Of a stretch of 64,000 bases of DNA, positions 1 to 10,098 are shown one piece after another. The translations under genes and the position numbers were made by a program. The notes under the pieces are model-generated. The model saw nothing but the letters and a program-made list of their open reading frames with translations, had not been told where the DNA came from and did not search any database. This stretch comes from Anoplolepis gracilipes. Lineage: Eukaryota; Arthropoda; Insecta; Hymenoptera; Formicidae. The stretch covers positions 4,926,001 to 4,990,000 of the forward strand of contig NC_132981.1 in NCBI RefSeq assembly GCF_047496725.1, in the 5' to 3' direction. The number at the start of each line of letters is the position of its first letter. Position 1 is the stretch's first letter.

Positions 1-832
1 TCGAAATTATATCTCTTTCTTTTGAATTTATCTAAAAGAAACAAAGATATAGTTTAAATCGAGATTAAAGTTAACCGACGTTGGTGAAATAGACCGTAAA
101 TCATATATTTTCCATTTTTATTAAATATTTCCTAAAATACGGAGTCTAGATAGATAACCATTCGGTTTAATCGAAAGTTTCACGTATGCCATTTGATCAT
201 GATTATTTTGCACTGAAATAACTTGATAGGCAGGTTTTATCTATAAAAAATATTAGGATAAATGTATTTGATTAGAATTTTTTCATGAATGTTTAATGTT
301 CCATACCAATTTTATGTATGTAAATTTAATATAAGCAGAATTTATTTTTAAACTAAAGCAATTTAATTGAGACAGAAATCAATAACTAAACAGAAAGCGA
401 TCGATAAGTAAAGCTCGAGGCTTAAGGCACACAATGCTATTTTATTTGTTGGATTGCTAACTGGATTGGGTGCTTGCTACCGTGTGAGCTGGCTGTGCTG
501 TTAACTTTATTGTTGGCTTGGCTTCAGACAATATGAATTTTCGTACTGACTTTTTACACTAGCTTTCTAATGCGCAGATTTTTTAATACTTCTTTTTGAA
601 CATGTTTATTATGATAGATAATTGTTCACCGCATATAAACATGTTTCCTTTTTATAATCCTCTATTAAAATAAAATAGCTTCTTTGCATCATTTTTTTTT
701 CTTTTTTTGTAATAAATAAAACTTTTTTTCGATAATTTTAAATATGATGCATAAATAATTTGTCATAACCTGAGACTATATCTTGATTCTCGCAATGAGC
801 CAGCACCGTATAGAATAATAGCACCTATTTTA
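1..832. other. No supported gene
   Basis: Sequence downstream of the candidate allantoicase stop. A minus-strand stretch near 440-540 is briefly open and precedes an AATAAA-like site (about 443), so an alternative allantoicase end or another gene's exon is conceivable. I could not support either. Confidence 0.4.
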
Positions 833-955
833 TTACGGAAATTCAGTTGCCAGTAACGTAACCAGCATACATATGACTTCCAGCTTAACAAACATCAAGA
901 TTGCCACCACAGGTGCACGTAAACAAGTCGATAAAATGACATCATGTGCCACGAG
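833..955 (-). CDS. ALLC: Allantoicase exon 7, candidate terminal exon
   Basis: A 123-nt open segment after a weak acceptor (GATTGAAG), phase 0, ending in TAA that overlaps an AATAAA poly(A) signal. It reads HDVILSTC, then PVVAILMFVKLEVICML, where the family has T-H-V-R-L-x-x-x-P-D-G-G-x-S-R-L. Only hydrophobic spacing is kept; the conserved T, H, R, P and G residues are missing. It may be the real but diverged end, a decaying exon, or wrong, with the true end beyond the window edge. Confidence 0.35.
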   Translation of the reverse strand, partial: LVAHDVILSTCLRAPVVAILMFVKLEVICMLVTLLATEFP

Positions 956-2132
956 CTTCAATCAATGACAAACGGTCAAATCTTCTAGATTAAATCTAAC
1001 TTACAATAGTATATGGTACAATATCCTCCCATGGTTGTATATTGAAATCAGATTTAGCATCTAGATTGATGCCTTCCTTAATTCCCTGCACTCGTACAGC
1101 GTATGGAGCATGCTGAGTGCAGTATAATGTATTGATGATGATAGAATTGATTTTACTACTATATCCCAACTGAAATATAGCCCATTCTTCTCCAAATATC
1201 TAAAAGTTATAACGCAAAAATCATTTTGTAATTATTGTCAGTTACAAGCGATAATCAGGACAGTTTATAAAAAAGACTATTTTTCATATTTTTAAACCGA
1301 GACAATAAAATGAATGTAAATGCATATTATATCATAAAAAAAGATAGATTATTAGTTTTACAATTAGTACTTTTATGATTTTCTATGTACCTGATCGATA
1401 CTTGTTTCTGTAAAGTGTTCAGCGGATCTAATAGGACTTGTCGCGGTATGCCATCCGTCATTTATGGATTTAGGTTCTACAGGCTTGATCAGATTATTAG
1501 GGTGTTTATCGTTATAACAATTACTATAGGCTACACATTTACCACCATAAATTTTAGAGACGAGATCAACTTCACAATTCCGCGAAAGCATGGGTAAGGA
1601 TTTAAATATTTTTCCGTAAACATGTAACCTAGTTATACCACCTTGTGGCAAGATGTTGAGACGAAGATGAGTAAAATGTTGGCTGTCTAAATCTATCATA
1701 AAAAATGTTTTATTCATCGATGAACAACCAGGATTCAGATTTTGTGGTGTGATCAAATATTGCCAGTTCTGAAATCATATTTATAATTAATCATTAATTA
1801 TTATACATAGTAAAATCATCGAAAAAGGGCACGATTCCTCGCATGCAAAAAACATGTTCAGAAAAAATTTTATATCCATAAAAAGTAACGACAAATTGAA
1901 ATATTTTCCTCCCTTTATATGTCGTTTTTAATACATCTAATCAAAAATCAAAATGTATTGAAAAGTGTTTATATTAATATTTAATAATATATTAAAATTT
2001 ATATTTTTGTTACCTTAGAAAGGTAATTAAAACGTTTCAAAAGGTCTATTCTATGATGACAAATTTGAACGGGAAAGCTTTCTGTGCATAAAAAATAATA
2101 TATTAATACACACACGCACATACGTACACACG

Positions 2133-2190
<58 letters not shown>

Positions 2191-4121
2191 CGTGTGTACG
2201 TATTAAAATATATATATATATATATATATCAAACACTCCGCCAAAAAAAAAGTAATACTCTAGACAAATTTTAAAAATTATAAAATTTCAAATGCTTATA
2301 ACACAGTTAAAAATTATCGTATCGAGGTGATTAAAAAACTCTGAAAATAAAGCTCTGTATTTTGAGAAACTTTTAATGCCGATTACAAAGAATGATGTAG
2401 TTTGTTATTTATAAGTTGTCAACGTTTGCGCTGAGGACGACTCAAAATGAGTCGAAACGTCCGCACATATATTTTGTTAAAACCAGATGTAATATTTCAT
2501 GTTTTTGATTTTTTATTATTCTTTTATATATGTTATTTTTTATTATTCTTTTATAATTTTTAAAGTTGCGTTCTGCTTCCGCGGAATATTAATATACTTT
2601 TTATACTTAACAATTGTTTTTTAACTCTTTATGCCTATTAATCCCATGTGTTTATTTAAGTTATAAACATTTAAAATTTTATAATTTTTTGCTATTTATC
2701 TACTGTACCGCTTTTTTTGGCGGAATGTACATAACTAAAAAATTTAATGAAAAAAGAGATTAATATCAAGTCGCTTACAAAAAGAAAGATAAAGAGAAAA
2801 AAAAGAGAGAAAGAAAGAATAAAATCGAGACCTACAAAATTATTTCTGACAAACCTGTAAACATATTGGCGGCTTGAATAGAAAACTGGTACGCAACTTC
2901 GTTGATAAGGAAAGCAGTATCTACGCAAATAAAATCTATTTTAGCTCTTGCTGCTAATCTGATAATCACAAATTCCTGACCCTTGGAGATTCGTGTCTTT
3001 TTCGTTATCCATGCATCTTTAAATTTATTCTTGTGTGCAGATTTCATTACAGGTTCAGTCTCCTAAATTGAAAGATCGATGATGATAAGTATATAAATAT
3101 ATTATATAGAAATACTGTTTATTCAATTGTACCTTTTTTGCATGGTTTCCATATATGTATATAATTGTGGTAATGTATTTAAATTATTTTATATTTTACA
3201 TATTTTATACTATACCAAAAAAATAAATATATCTGCAATTGTCTTACAGTTCTAATATTAAATGCTTTATGTGCGACATTTTACTATTTTCTCTTACTTT
3301 CTGGGAATATATATAGACATGCATTTAAAACATACATATAATTATATATTCAGAGGAATACTTTTAAATATTACAAAGACACTCGACCATTATAAATGTA
3401 TGTCGGATTTATTAATGTAATTGATTATATAAAAAATTACATAATCTAATTATTACGTTTTTTACAGTTATATTCAATGTAATCACTTACTTTAAGTAGA
3501 TTTTCAGCTACACCAAAAGTGTCATCGGATGCAAATATTATTTTTGCTCCATTCTAAAATTCAATGCATTATCATATTACAATTTTAATTTCAAATAATT
3601 AAAAAGAATAGTCTATTTTACAAATGCAAAGATATATCAAATTGTTAATTGCTAATTTACAAAACAGAGAAAAACAATTTTTAAAAATTTAAGATGTACA
3701 ATACAGAATATATACATTAGAAAGTAATTATAAGAGAATCGAAGTATGTATAATTATCAATATGAATCAAATATGCGGTGTTGATGATATGTGTAAATAT
3801 ATGTTTTTATATAAAAGTCCGAATGCTTAATATAATTTAAGAATAAACTCTCTGTTTAAGGCATTCGTTATAATTTGACTTTAAAATTTTGTATATATGT
3901 ATATTGCTATTATGTTGACAGAATCTTTAAAAATAATATTAGAACGTCCCCAAAATATAACCATTAATGTTTTATGTGTTTATAAGCATAAAACTTTTAA
4001 TAAGAAATTAACATTCGTTCAATTGGTCGTTCTATTTAACTTGTATTATCTATTAAATTGTCATATTATAAGAAAAACTTACTTTGTTGGATGACAATTC
4101 GCACAATTCTGTTGTATCCAT
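833..4121 (-). CDS. ALLC: Allantoicase (seven coding exons)
   Basis: Allantoicase hydrolyses allantoate to ureidoglycolate and urea in purine degradation. I joined minus-strand exons 4083-4121, 3491-3553, 2855-3062, 2014-2081, 1391-1768, 1005-1199 and 833-955. All borders are AG/GT and phases agree, giving 357 codons, close to the family's usual length (about 350-400). Family landmarks seen: residues 14-34 with GAKIIFASDD and AENLLK; a block with EPV and W-I-T-K-K; the end-of-repeat signature FTHLRLNILPQGGITRLHVYG near 157-177 (first of two allantoicase repeats); then NNLIKP and INDGWHTA opening the second repeat, and EEWAIFQLGY. Start: first ATG in the leader, since the frame upstream runs to a stop with no other ATG. 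The matching signature of repeat 2 is very degenerate (last exon), so full activity is uncertain. Family identity is firm; the last exon is the weakest part. Confidence 0.85.
1005..1199 (-). CDS. ALLC: Allantoicase exon 6
   Basis: 195 nt, phase 0-0, acceptor ACTTTTAG and donor GTAAGT. It reads IFGEEWAIFQLGYSSKINSI and later IQPWEDIVPYTI, matching the second-repeat pattern 'GxEWxIxxLGxPGxIxxIxIDT'. The usual D-T-x-x-F-x-G-N box is altered here (NTLYCTQ). Confidence 0.82.
1391..1768 (-). CDS. ALLC: Allantoicase exon 5 (end of repeat 1, start of repeat 2)
   Basis: 378 nt, phase 0-0, acceptor GATTTCAG and donor GTACAT. It opens with NWQYLITPQNLNPG, then has FTHLRLNILPQGGITRL, the diagnostic allantoicase signature, then VDLVSKIYGGKCVAYSN, NNLIKP and DGWHTAT. 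This is the strongest single piece of evidence for the gene. Confidence 0.92.
2014..2081 (-). CDS. ALLC: Allantoicase exon 4 (short)
   Basis: 68 nt between TATGCACAG and the donor GTAACA. It is the only segment found in this intron that supplies the needed phase 1 entry and phase 0 exit, with one frame open (SFPVQICHHRIDLLKRF). It fills the linker expected between exons 3 and 5. Sequence similarity alone would be too weak, so the call rests on phase and position. Confidence 0.6.
2136..2187. repeat. (TA)n microsatellite in an allantoicase intron
   Basis: About 25 TA units, with a second short TA run at 2209-2229. It sits about 55 bp upstream of short exon 4. Confidence 0.95.
2422..2460 (+). 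other. Hammerhead-like hairpin motif
   Basis: CTGAGGA, C, GACTC, a 5-nt loop, GAGTC, GAAACG, bracketed by ACGTTT and AAACGT that can pair. It lies in an allantoicase intron. Confidence 0.4.
2855..3062 (-). CDS. ALLC: Allantoicase exon 3
   Basis: 208 nt, phase 0 in and 1 out. It encodes ETEPVMKS, then DAWITKKTRI, QEFVIIRLA, FICVDTAFL and FSIQAANMF. These correspond to the family's EPVF..DGWESRRKR..HDWCIIKLG..VDTxxFxGN..VSIQA block. The acceptor is CAATTTAG and the donor GTTTGT. Several usually conserved positions differ. Confidence 0.85.
3491..3553 (-). CDS. ALLC: Allantoicase exon 2
   Basis: A 63-nt, phase 0-0 exon between TTTTAG and GTAAGT encodes 21 residues: NGAKIIFASDDTFG followed by VAENLLK. 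This is the hallmark N-terminal allantoicase block (GGKxLFATDDFFAxxENLL in the family). Confidence 0.88.
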
Positions 4122-4147
4122 TTCAGACTTTTCGGAATTGAGATCTC
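4083..4147 (-). CDS. ALLC: Allantoicase exon 1 (leader plus first 13 codons)
   Basis: The acceptor (GTGCAG) is just above 4147 and the donor GTAAGT just below 4083. Coding starts at the ATG at 4121-4119 and reads MDTTELCELSSNK, matching the 'ELxxLAS' start of allantoicases. It ends in phase 0, as the next exon needs. A decayed tandem copy lies at 4841-4904. Confidence 0.75.
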
Positions 4148-4840
4148 CTGCACGATTCCAATTGTAAAGCAAAAAATATATTGTATTTAAATAAGATATA
4201 AGATTAATTGGACATTACTTATTTAAGATAATATATAACATTTTCAAAGTATTCTATAGCATGATAAATATCAATAGACAAATATATATTAGCATATTAA
4301 TATAGACACTCAAAATCAGTGCTAATCATATATTAATAATATAACAGAATATAATTCAAGAAATGAAATTTAAAGAAAATTTTATACCGATAGTTTGAAA
4401 TTTAGTAATACGTCTGAATTAATGAATTATTTTTATCATTAATAATAATTAATTTGCGTGAGGTCAATTATTATATTCTGTAAACTGTTATATTCTACAA
4501 CCATACAGTATTAACTATTGCACTATTCATGATATAGATATATGTATGTTTTTTTACATATAAAAGCGAATACTTTATATAACCTAAGAAAAAGTTCTCT
4601 CTTTAAGGCGCTAGTTATTTGACTTTGAAACTGAATATATACATTGCTACTATGTTGATAGAATTTAAAAGATATAATATTGAAACTTTTCCAAAATATT
4701 TTAAGTCTTTATGCTTTTATTATAACACAAAACTTTTAGTAAGAAATTAATACATTTGTTCAACCGGCATATTTGACTTATAATATAAAATTGCTGCATC
4801 AATCAATCTATTAAATTGCCACATTGTAAGAAGAAATTAC

Positions 4841-4904
4841 CGTTTTGGATGACAGTTCGCACTATTCTGTTATCGATATTTTAGGCTTTTCAGAATTGAG
4901 ATCT
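4841..4904 (-). pseudogene. Decayed tandem copy of allantoicase exon 1
   Basis: The minus strand reads DLNSEKPKISITE, a TAG stop, then CELSSKT, against DLNSEKSEMDTTELCELSSNK in the live exon at 4083-4147. The acceptor CAG has become AAA-type sequence, the ATG is lost (ATA) and the donor GTAAGT has become GTAATT. It lies about 758 bp from the live exon inside a larger tandem duplication. Confidence 0.75.
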
Positions 4905-5156
4905 TTTACGATTCCAACTATAAAACAAAAAATTGTATTTCTTTTAAATAATGTATAAACTCTATTGAATATCGCTTATTTAAGATAATATCTAATAAAT
5001 GTCTGAAGTATCTAATATTGTGATAAATTGATTGACAAAAAAATAATATACTAGCATGTCATTAGCATATATATACTCTGTCGGACAGAATAACACTTGT
5101 ATTGTAAAATCATTATACATAAAATATTGAAATATGCTAATGAATATACACAACCA

Positions 5157-5157
<1 letters not shown>

Positions 5158-5203
<46 letters not shown>
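5158..5203. repeat. (TA)n microsatellite
   Basis: About 21 TA units inside unit 2 of the tandem duplication; unit 1 lacks it. Confidence 0.9.
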
Positions 5204-5208
<5 letters not shown>

Positions 5209-5269
5209 CATACTATAACAGAACGTCTTTTATCGATAAAATTTACAAAAAATTTTATACCAATATCTT

Positions 5270-5379
5270 CCCAGGTAGCACTGTTCGTTTTATAAACGTT
5301 TTCTAAACGTATCTAATACGAAAAGATGCGTTTAGAAAACGTTATAAAACGTTTATAAAACGAACATGTGCTACTTGGG
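5270..5379. mobile_element. 110-bp fold-back MITE inside the tandem duplication
   Basis: The ends read CCCAGGTAGCACTGTTCG and, inverted, CCCAAGTAGCACATGTTCG. The inverted arms continue through 'ttttataaacgtttt' and 'ctaaacg', leaving a loop of about 20 nt. Unit 1 of the flanking duplication has no such insert at the equivalent place (near 4395), so it is a genuine insertion. It resembles the element at 23521-23629. Confidence 0.7.
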
Positions 5380-5614
5380 TTCAAATTAATTTAATGATAC
5401 ACATTTGAAGTAACAAATTACTTTTATCATTAGTAATAATTAACTATCGTGGCGCCAATTATTATATATTGTACACACTGTCGTACAGAATAACACTTGT
5501 ATTGTAAAATCATTATTATAGATAAAAATATTCAAAATTATTTTAAAAATATTGTCAAAAATTGATTATTCTTATTAAGTGTTTCTCAATTTGAATATAC
5601 ATATTTGCTCTTAC

Positions 5615-5655
5615 CTTGCTTCTCACAAACACCTTTAATCGTTGCTTCAAGATAA
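5615..5655 (-). other. Allantoicase leader exon (5' untranslated, tentative)
   Basis: 41 nt between ATTTTAG and the donor GTAAGA, placed 1.5 kb upstream of the first coding exon. One frame is open and continues into that exon, but no ATG is present, so I read it as leader. A further possible leader exon ends at 5924 (CTG before GTGAGT). Confidence 0.4.
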
Positions 5656-6578
5656 CTAAAATTTTAACCACTTAGTAACATATACAATGTTATATAAGGT
5701 TATATAAGGTCATTACTATAAGTAAACATAAGATATAAGCATATGCTGAATGTAATAGCAAATAATAACATAATTTATTACTTTTTTAATTTAATTTAAT
5801 ATTATTTTATTATCAAGCCTTGATTATCTTTAGAATAATCTGAAGATAATAATGTTCTTTATTTTCAACTGCGTTTTTCTATTTTTAGTTATTTTTAAGT
5901 AAAATAAAATATATGCGACTCACCAGAGAGTTTGTGTAATAAAATTAATAATAATAATATATATGTTACAAGACTACTATGATATCATGATTTAAATAAA
6001 ATTTTCCTCGATAAACACTTCAGAAAAGATAATAAAAAATTCTTAAGATTTATGAAGTCATCAATGAAAATTGATAATTGAGGATTACTGCCATCGATAA
6101 TTATATCGATAATCGATACAGTATATCTAACTATTGCTCCTAATAAATCACTGGCTTCTAATAATTTATTACTTGATAATGCTCTTTTTTTTTAATTTAC
6201 ATCCTCGTGTAGTAAATTTTTATAAAAATGATTAAAGATTTATTATTTATTTTTGACAATATGTAGTTAATTGTAGGTATTTATGTTATGACAATTAGTA
6301 TATTTGTTCGCTATCGAATTTGTAGTCGTAAAATGCCGCTATCGAATCTCCAGCATTAATGAACACATAGTAATGATAAACAGTAATTTACTTTAATAAA
6401 GAAAAATATAATACTATATAAAATTATGACAAAAAAATATTATAAAAAATGTAAAAGTTAACGCTTTAAAATAAATAGGATTGCTTTTAAAGCGATATTA
6501 TCTAGGCATAATATAATCGTATAAAAATATATAATCAATATTAGATAATTCTTCTTAAAGTTATTTTTGACAAGGTAA
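5656..6578. other. Intergenic/leader region between allantoicase and CutC genes
   Basis: AT-rich, no convincing exon. It holds a possible leader-exon donor at 5924 and a palindromic ATCGATAATTATATCGAT-type run near 6093-6118. The 3' end of the CutC transcript must lie at its upper edge. Confidence 0.5.
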
Positions 6579-7304
6579 TTAATCTATTGTGATAGTCTTG
6601 ATGTTGTCGACTAATTCTTTCACTAAAGCCTTGTCAGTGACATTAATAAAATCATTCTCGTTAGGGCCCAATTTCACTCTATTCGCTCCATAAGTCACCA
6701 TTTTCCGTCTCTTAGCCGATGCGTGAAATTCTTTGGCACCAGACTCCATGATTTTGCGAATGTTATCATCCGTGATACCACCTGCAGGTACAATTATTAT
6801 TTTTGATCCCTTTTCTATTAACGTTTTTATCAGTTCTAATCCTTCCAGGGCGCTATTTTTTTGTCCCGATGTCAGAATCCTATGGAAGTAAAGCTTGGCG
6901 AGGACATGCATCGATTTGACAGGATCGATCGTGAGATCAAAGGCGCGGCTAAATGTCACCGGCAAAGGAAAAGCTTGGAAAACAATTTTCTTGCATGCGG
7001 CAGTGTCGATTTCGCACTCGGGAGTCAACGCGCCAAAGACAAATCCGTCCACGGAATAATGATCCTTAAACATTATCAGATCGTCCAGCATAGCATCGAT
7101 TTCTTCAGTATTGTAGACGAAGTCACCACCGCGAACGCGGAGCATGACGTAAAGCGGGATCTTCGTAAACTTTTTTATTTGCTTGACTAAACCCGGGGTA
7201 GGTGTTAGACCACCTTCCGAGAGAGCCGAGCAAATCTCCAATCGACTGGCACCACCCTCGATCGCGTTTCTAGCAGATTCTATGGAATCGACGCAGATCT
7301 CCAT
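6579..7304 (-). CDS. CUTC: CutC family copper homeostasis protein
   Basis: Complete 241-residue CutC protein in one coding exon. CutC is a TIM-barrel family linked to cytosolic copper handling in bacteria and animals; its exact chemistry is unsettled. Landmarks in order: MEICVDSIESARNAIEGGA at the start, RLEICSALSEGGLTPT (about 20-36), VMLRVRGGDFVY (about 53-64), DGFVFGALTP (about 84-93), LPVTFSRAFD (about 113-122), RILTSGQ and ALEGLELIK (about 142-160), VPAGGIT and EFHASAKR near the end. Length matches the animal family (about 240-270). The ATG at 7304-7302 directly follows an acceptor (TTTTGCAG), so a separate leader exon exists upstream. No frameshift or truncation. Confidence 0.96.
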   Translation of the reverse strand: MEICVDSIESARNAIEGGASRLEICSALSEGGLTPTPGLVKQIKKFTKIPLYVMLRVRGGDFVYNTEEIDAMLDDLIMFKDHYSVDGFVFGALTPECEIDTAACKKIVFQAFPLPVTFSRAFDLTIDPVKSMHVLAKLYFHRILTSGQKNSALEGLELIKTLIEKGSKIIIVPAGGITDDNIRKIMESGAKEFHASAKRRKMVTYGANRVKLGPNENDFINVTDKALVKELVDNIKTITID

Positions 7305-7611
7305 CTGCAAAATAAAATGTCTAATTAGTGATAAAAATAATTCTTTTTACAAATGTACGTACACTGATTAATTTTCTTCTAAATATAATTATCTTATTTT
7401 CTTACTATCTTCCTGTTTTCTTACATCCCATTTTTATTTTTATTTTTGTCCTATTTTATTTTATTTTTAGTATAAAAGTCTTAAAGAATAAGATTATCAA
7501 AGAAAAATTTATACGAAATATTTCTTATTTTATCACGTAATATTATATCGTATGTTCTTAAATATATGAATCAATTTACGTGGTAAAAAATTGTATGCTA
7601 ATAGAAATAGA

Positions 7612-8122
7612 GCAGATTAATTAAAACGACTAAACTAGCCAAAATTTCTTTATTTTGTAACACAACGTTTCGACCATCTAGTTGTGGTCCTTTTCAAGTG
7701 TCACTAGAATCCAAAGGTTACAAATGAATCGAAAATTAATAACAAATTCAGCGCAAACAATAAAATGTAATAAAATAAATATAAGAACAAACCAACTTAA
7801 ACATACATTAAGAAAATTGAAGGATGCAATAAAACGTGTGAAAACGATTACACATTTCGCTCGTTAAAGTAAGGTATTAATAAGATAAAATTAACTCGAT
7901 AAAGAGTCATAGAATAGAGTTTTAAAACTAAATTGTCAATTCTTAAAAAACATTTTAAACGACCTTTATAATCTTGTCGTAAATATTGTTTAGATTTTCA
8001 GTGTCTCAGATGGCCGAAACGTTGTGTTACTAAATAAAGGAATTTTGGCTAGTTTGGTCGTTCTAATTAATCTACTGTCTTTAATCAAATACTAGCGATT
8101 TTAATTTTTTAACCTTGAATTT
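7612..8122. mobile_element. Long-inverted-repeat element in the CutC leader intron
   Basis: Inverted arms at 7613-7680 and 8007-8076 (about 68 bp, few mismatches) begin with 'attaattaaaacgactaaa' and carry 'aacgtttcgacc'. The flanks share a 13-bp direct repeat (ctaatagaaatag at 7598-7610 and 8123-8135), a plausible target-site duplication. No coding capacity. The inner edge of the left arm has a hammerhead-like motif shared with the 36-kb element. Confidence 0.7.
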
Positions 8123-8266
8123 CTAATAGAAATAGACCGATACACAATGAAATTATCGATTAAAGGAAACAAGAACTATCTTTAGAACAGTGTAATACCT
8201 TTTTGTCTCTTATATTGAAAAAAAATTTATTAAAGATTCGACTAAATTGATTTATCAGTGACTTAC

Positions 8267-8340
8267 CTCGGTTGATCAGCTGCTGATTGATAATAATATA
8301 GCGTTATAAGTTGATAACAATGCACTGTGTGTGTCGTTAT
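8267..8340 (-). other. CutC 5' untranslated exon (approximate 5' end)
   Basis: A strong donor (CGAG before GTAAGT) ends an exon at 8267 about 960 bp above the CutC start exon, which itself begins with an acceptor. The exon has no ATG, so it is leader sequence. The transcription start is not visible; about 8340 is a guess. Confidence 0.5.
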
Positions 8341-9098
8341 ACTTGTCGTTAGAATATTAAACTACTTTTATTCGAGATTTATTATCTCTGGTTCTGTTAC
8401 GTATATTTTCTTGCTGTGACAACAGAATTATACTTATATATATTCGCGTCGAAACGTGCCTCAAGAACCAAATTTTTTCCAGACTCGTACCAAGATCACT
8501 GTATCTTAACACGTGGCTATACTTATATGGTTGCCAACATGCTGTCGATATTCTCTGTAAATTTTTTTTTCACCGGCGATGTTGCCATATTCTCTGTAAA
8601 TCGAAGCTTTGTACGAGTCTCGCCATCTGTATTTTACCGAGAGGAATGTCGTGTATATGTGTAATGATAACGTTCGTTGACGAATTCCTATTTGTCAAAC
8701 TGTCTGATAACGACGTCTGCTTACTTGACAGATTACAACAAATAAATATACTTACGATAATAAAATAGAACACAAAAATGATTTCGAATATTCATTATAG
8801 TAATATCTAAAATTTTACTGAAAAATCTAGGCTCAATAAATTTTTTTCTTTCAATTGTGCAATTATTCAATTTGACAATCAGCAGACAAGTTAATACAAA
8901 TCTTATTATATTCTATATGTTAATATGTGTCATTATTATTGTTATATATTATATATGCATTTTGACATCATAGATAAAAAAATACTTATCACTAATTAAA
9001 GTACATTTACATCTTTTAAACATCTTCACAAATATTTAGTGCTTATAAATTCACATATATAATATATAAAATTCACATAATAAATATATAAAATTCTT
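8341..9098. other. Intergenic region between CutC and the LIM gene
   Basis: No exon recognised. AT-rich, with probable CutC promoter sequence at its low-coordinate edge. Several plus-strand TTTATT (minus AATAAA) signals just above it could end the LIM transcript. Confidence 0.4.
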
Positions 9099-9099
9099 A

Positions 9100-9211
9100 T
9101 TTATTATGGGACAGGTTTTTGGATACAAGGTTCGTGAAGCGTAATGTAATATTGTATTATACACAACATTTATATATATAATAAAATAATACCAAGTGCG
9201 GCGCATATGTA

Positions 9212-9251
<40 letters not shown>

Positions 9252-9914
9252 TCAATAAAATAATAATAGTAACAAATATATCAAGCAAACTTTATGAGCG
9301 ATGACAATAAGATTTTTAGAATTAAGGGGATAAGACATTTTTTTAGTAGCGTATTATAATTTTACACCAAGGAATTAATACGTTCGGGTATCGTTTTTCC
9401 ATTGACAACTAATAAACGTACATTGCGCGTTGAATGTACTTTAGAATAAACTTCGGAGATTACGCACATTCACGTTACGCACTCTTCGATTCATTTATTA
9501 TTAGCGCTTTCCGACAAGATTACGATCCTCGAAGAAAAGGATTCGCGCACGGGATCGTCTCTCTTACATATTCCATTTGATTCTGATTATTGTTAAATAT
9601 ACAATTAACGCGTATTCGCACACGGACCTAACGTAATATAAAAAAAATGTACAATTTATTATAATTATATCATCGCATTATTTTCCGATTACAAGCGGAT
9701 CTAGTTTATTAGTCTCAAAAAGAACGTCAAAGTGATAAAAATACATGAATTTTTTTTCAATTCGATTAATATCCATCCTGCATATTTCCGAGAAAAAAAA
9801 AAGAAAGGCTGATTCTCCTGAAATCTCCCATTTAGATCCACCTGTGAATCCGACTAAAATTCAGTAGCGATGTACAAGAGGTTGAGGGAAAAGTGAGACG
9901 GGAAACTTGGAAAA
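9100..9914 (-). other. Probable 3' untranslated region of the LIM gene
   Basis: It follows the stop codon at 9915 on the minus strand. Minus-strand AATAAA signals occur at about 9655-9660, 9494-9499 and 9100-9105. It contains a (TAA)n microsatellite at 9211-9250. Which poly(A) site is used cannot be told. Confidence 0.45.
9211..9250. repeat. (TAA)n microsatellite
   Basis: About 13 uninterrupted TAA units. Confidence 0.95.
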
Positions 9915-10098
9915 TCAGAGATCGCCGTTTGAGACCGCGATCGGCGATGGGCTCGTGGAACTGTTGGAATTCGTCGCCCATTTATTCTTGTGTGGATCGA
10001 CGCCGAAGCCCTCGTCATAATTTCCCCGTGTGATGAAGAGCTGCTTGAAGTGTGGGATACAGTACAGCTTACCGTTGTTCAGCGTGAAGGAGTCCATC
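9915..10098 (-). CDS. LIM gene coding exon 20: end of LIM domain 2 and C-terminus
   Basis: 184 nt from the acceptor TTTGAACAG to TGA at 9917-9915. Encodes MDSFTLNNGKLYCIPH (last two ligands), FKQLFITRGNYDEGFGVDPH and a short Ser/Asn tail ending NGDL. The NYDEGFG tail is what points to the EPLIN/LIMA1 type. Confidence 0.94.

Larger units (their letters stand above)
3783..5478. repeat. Diverged tandem duplication, unit about 750 bp
   Basis: Unit 1 is roughly 3783-4497 and unit 2 roughly 4529-5478. Shared segments include the run from 'ataaaagtccgaatg' to 'tttaaggc', the allantoicase exon, the 'taataattaa...caattattatat' block and the flanking AT-rich sequence. The offset is about 750-760 bp throughout once the 110-bp insertion at 5270-5379 is removed. 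A 35-bp piece of unit 2 near 5085 recurs near 5478. Confidence 0.75.
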
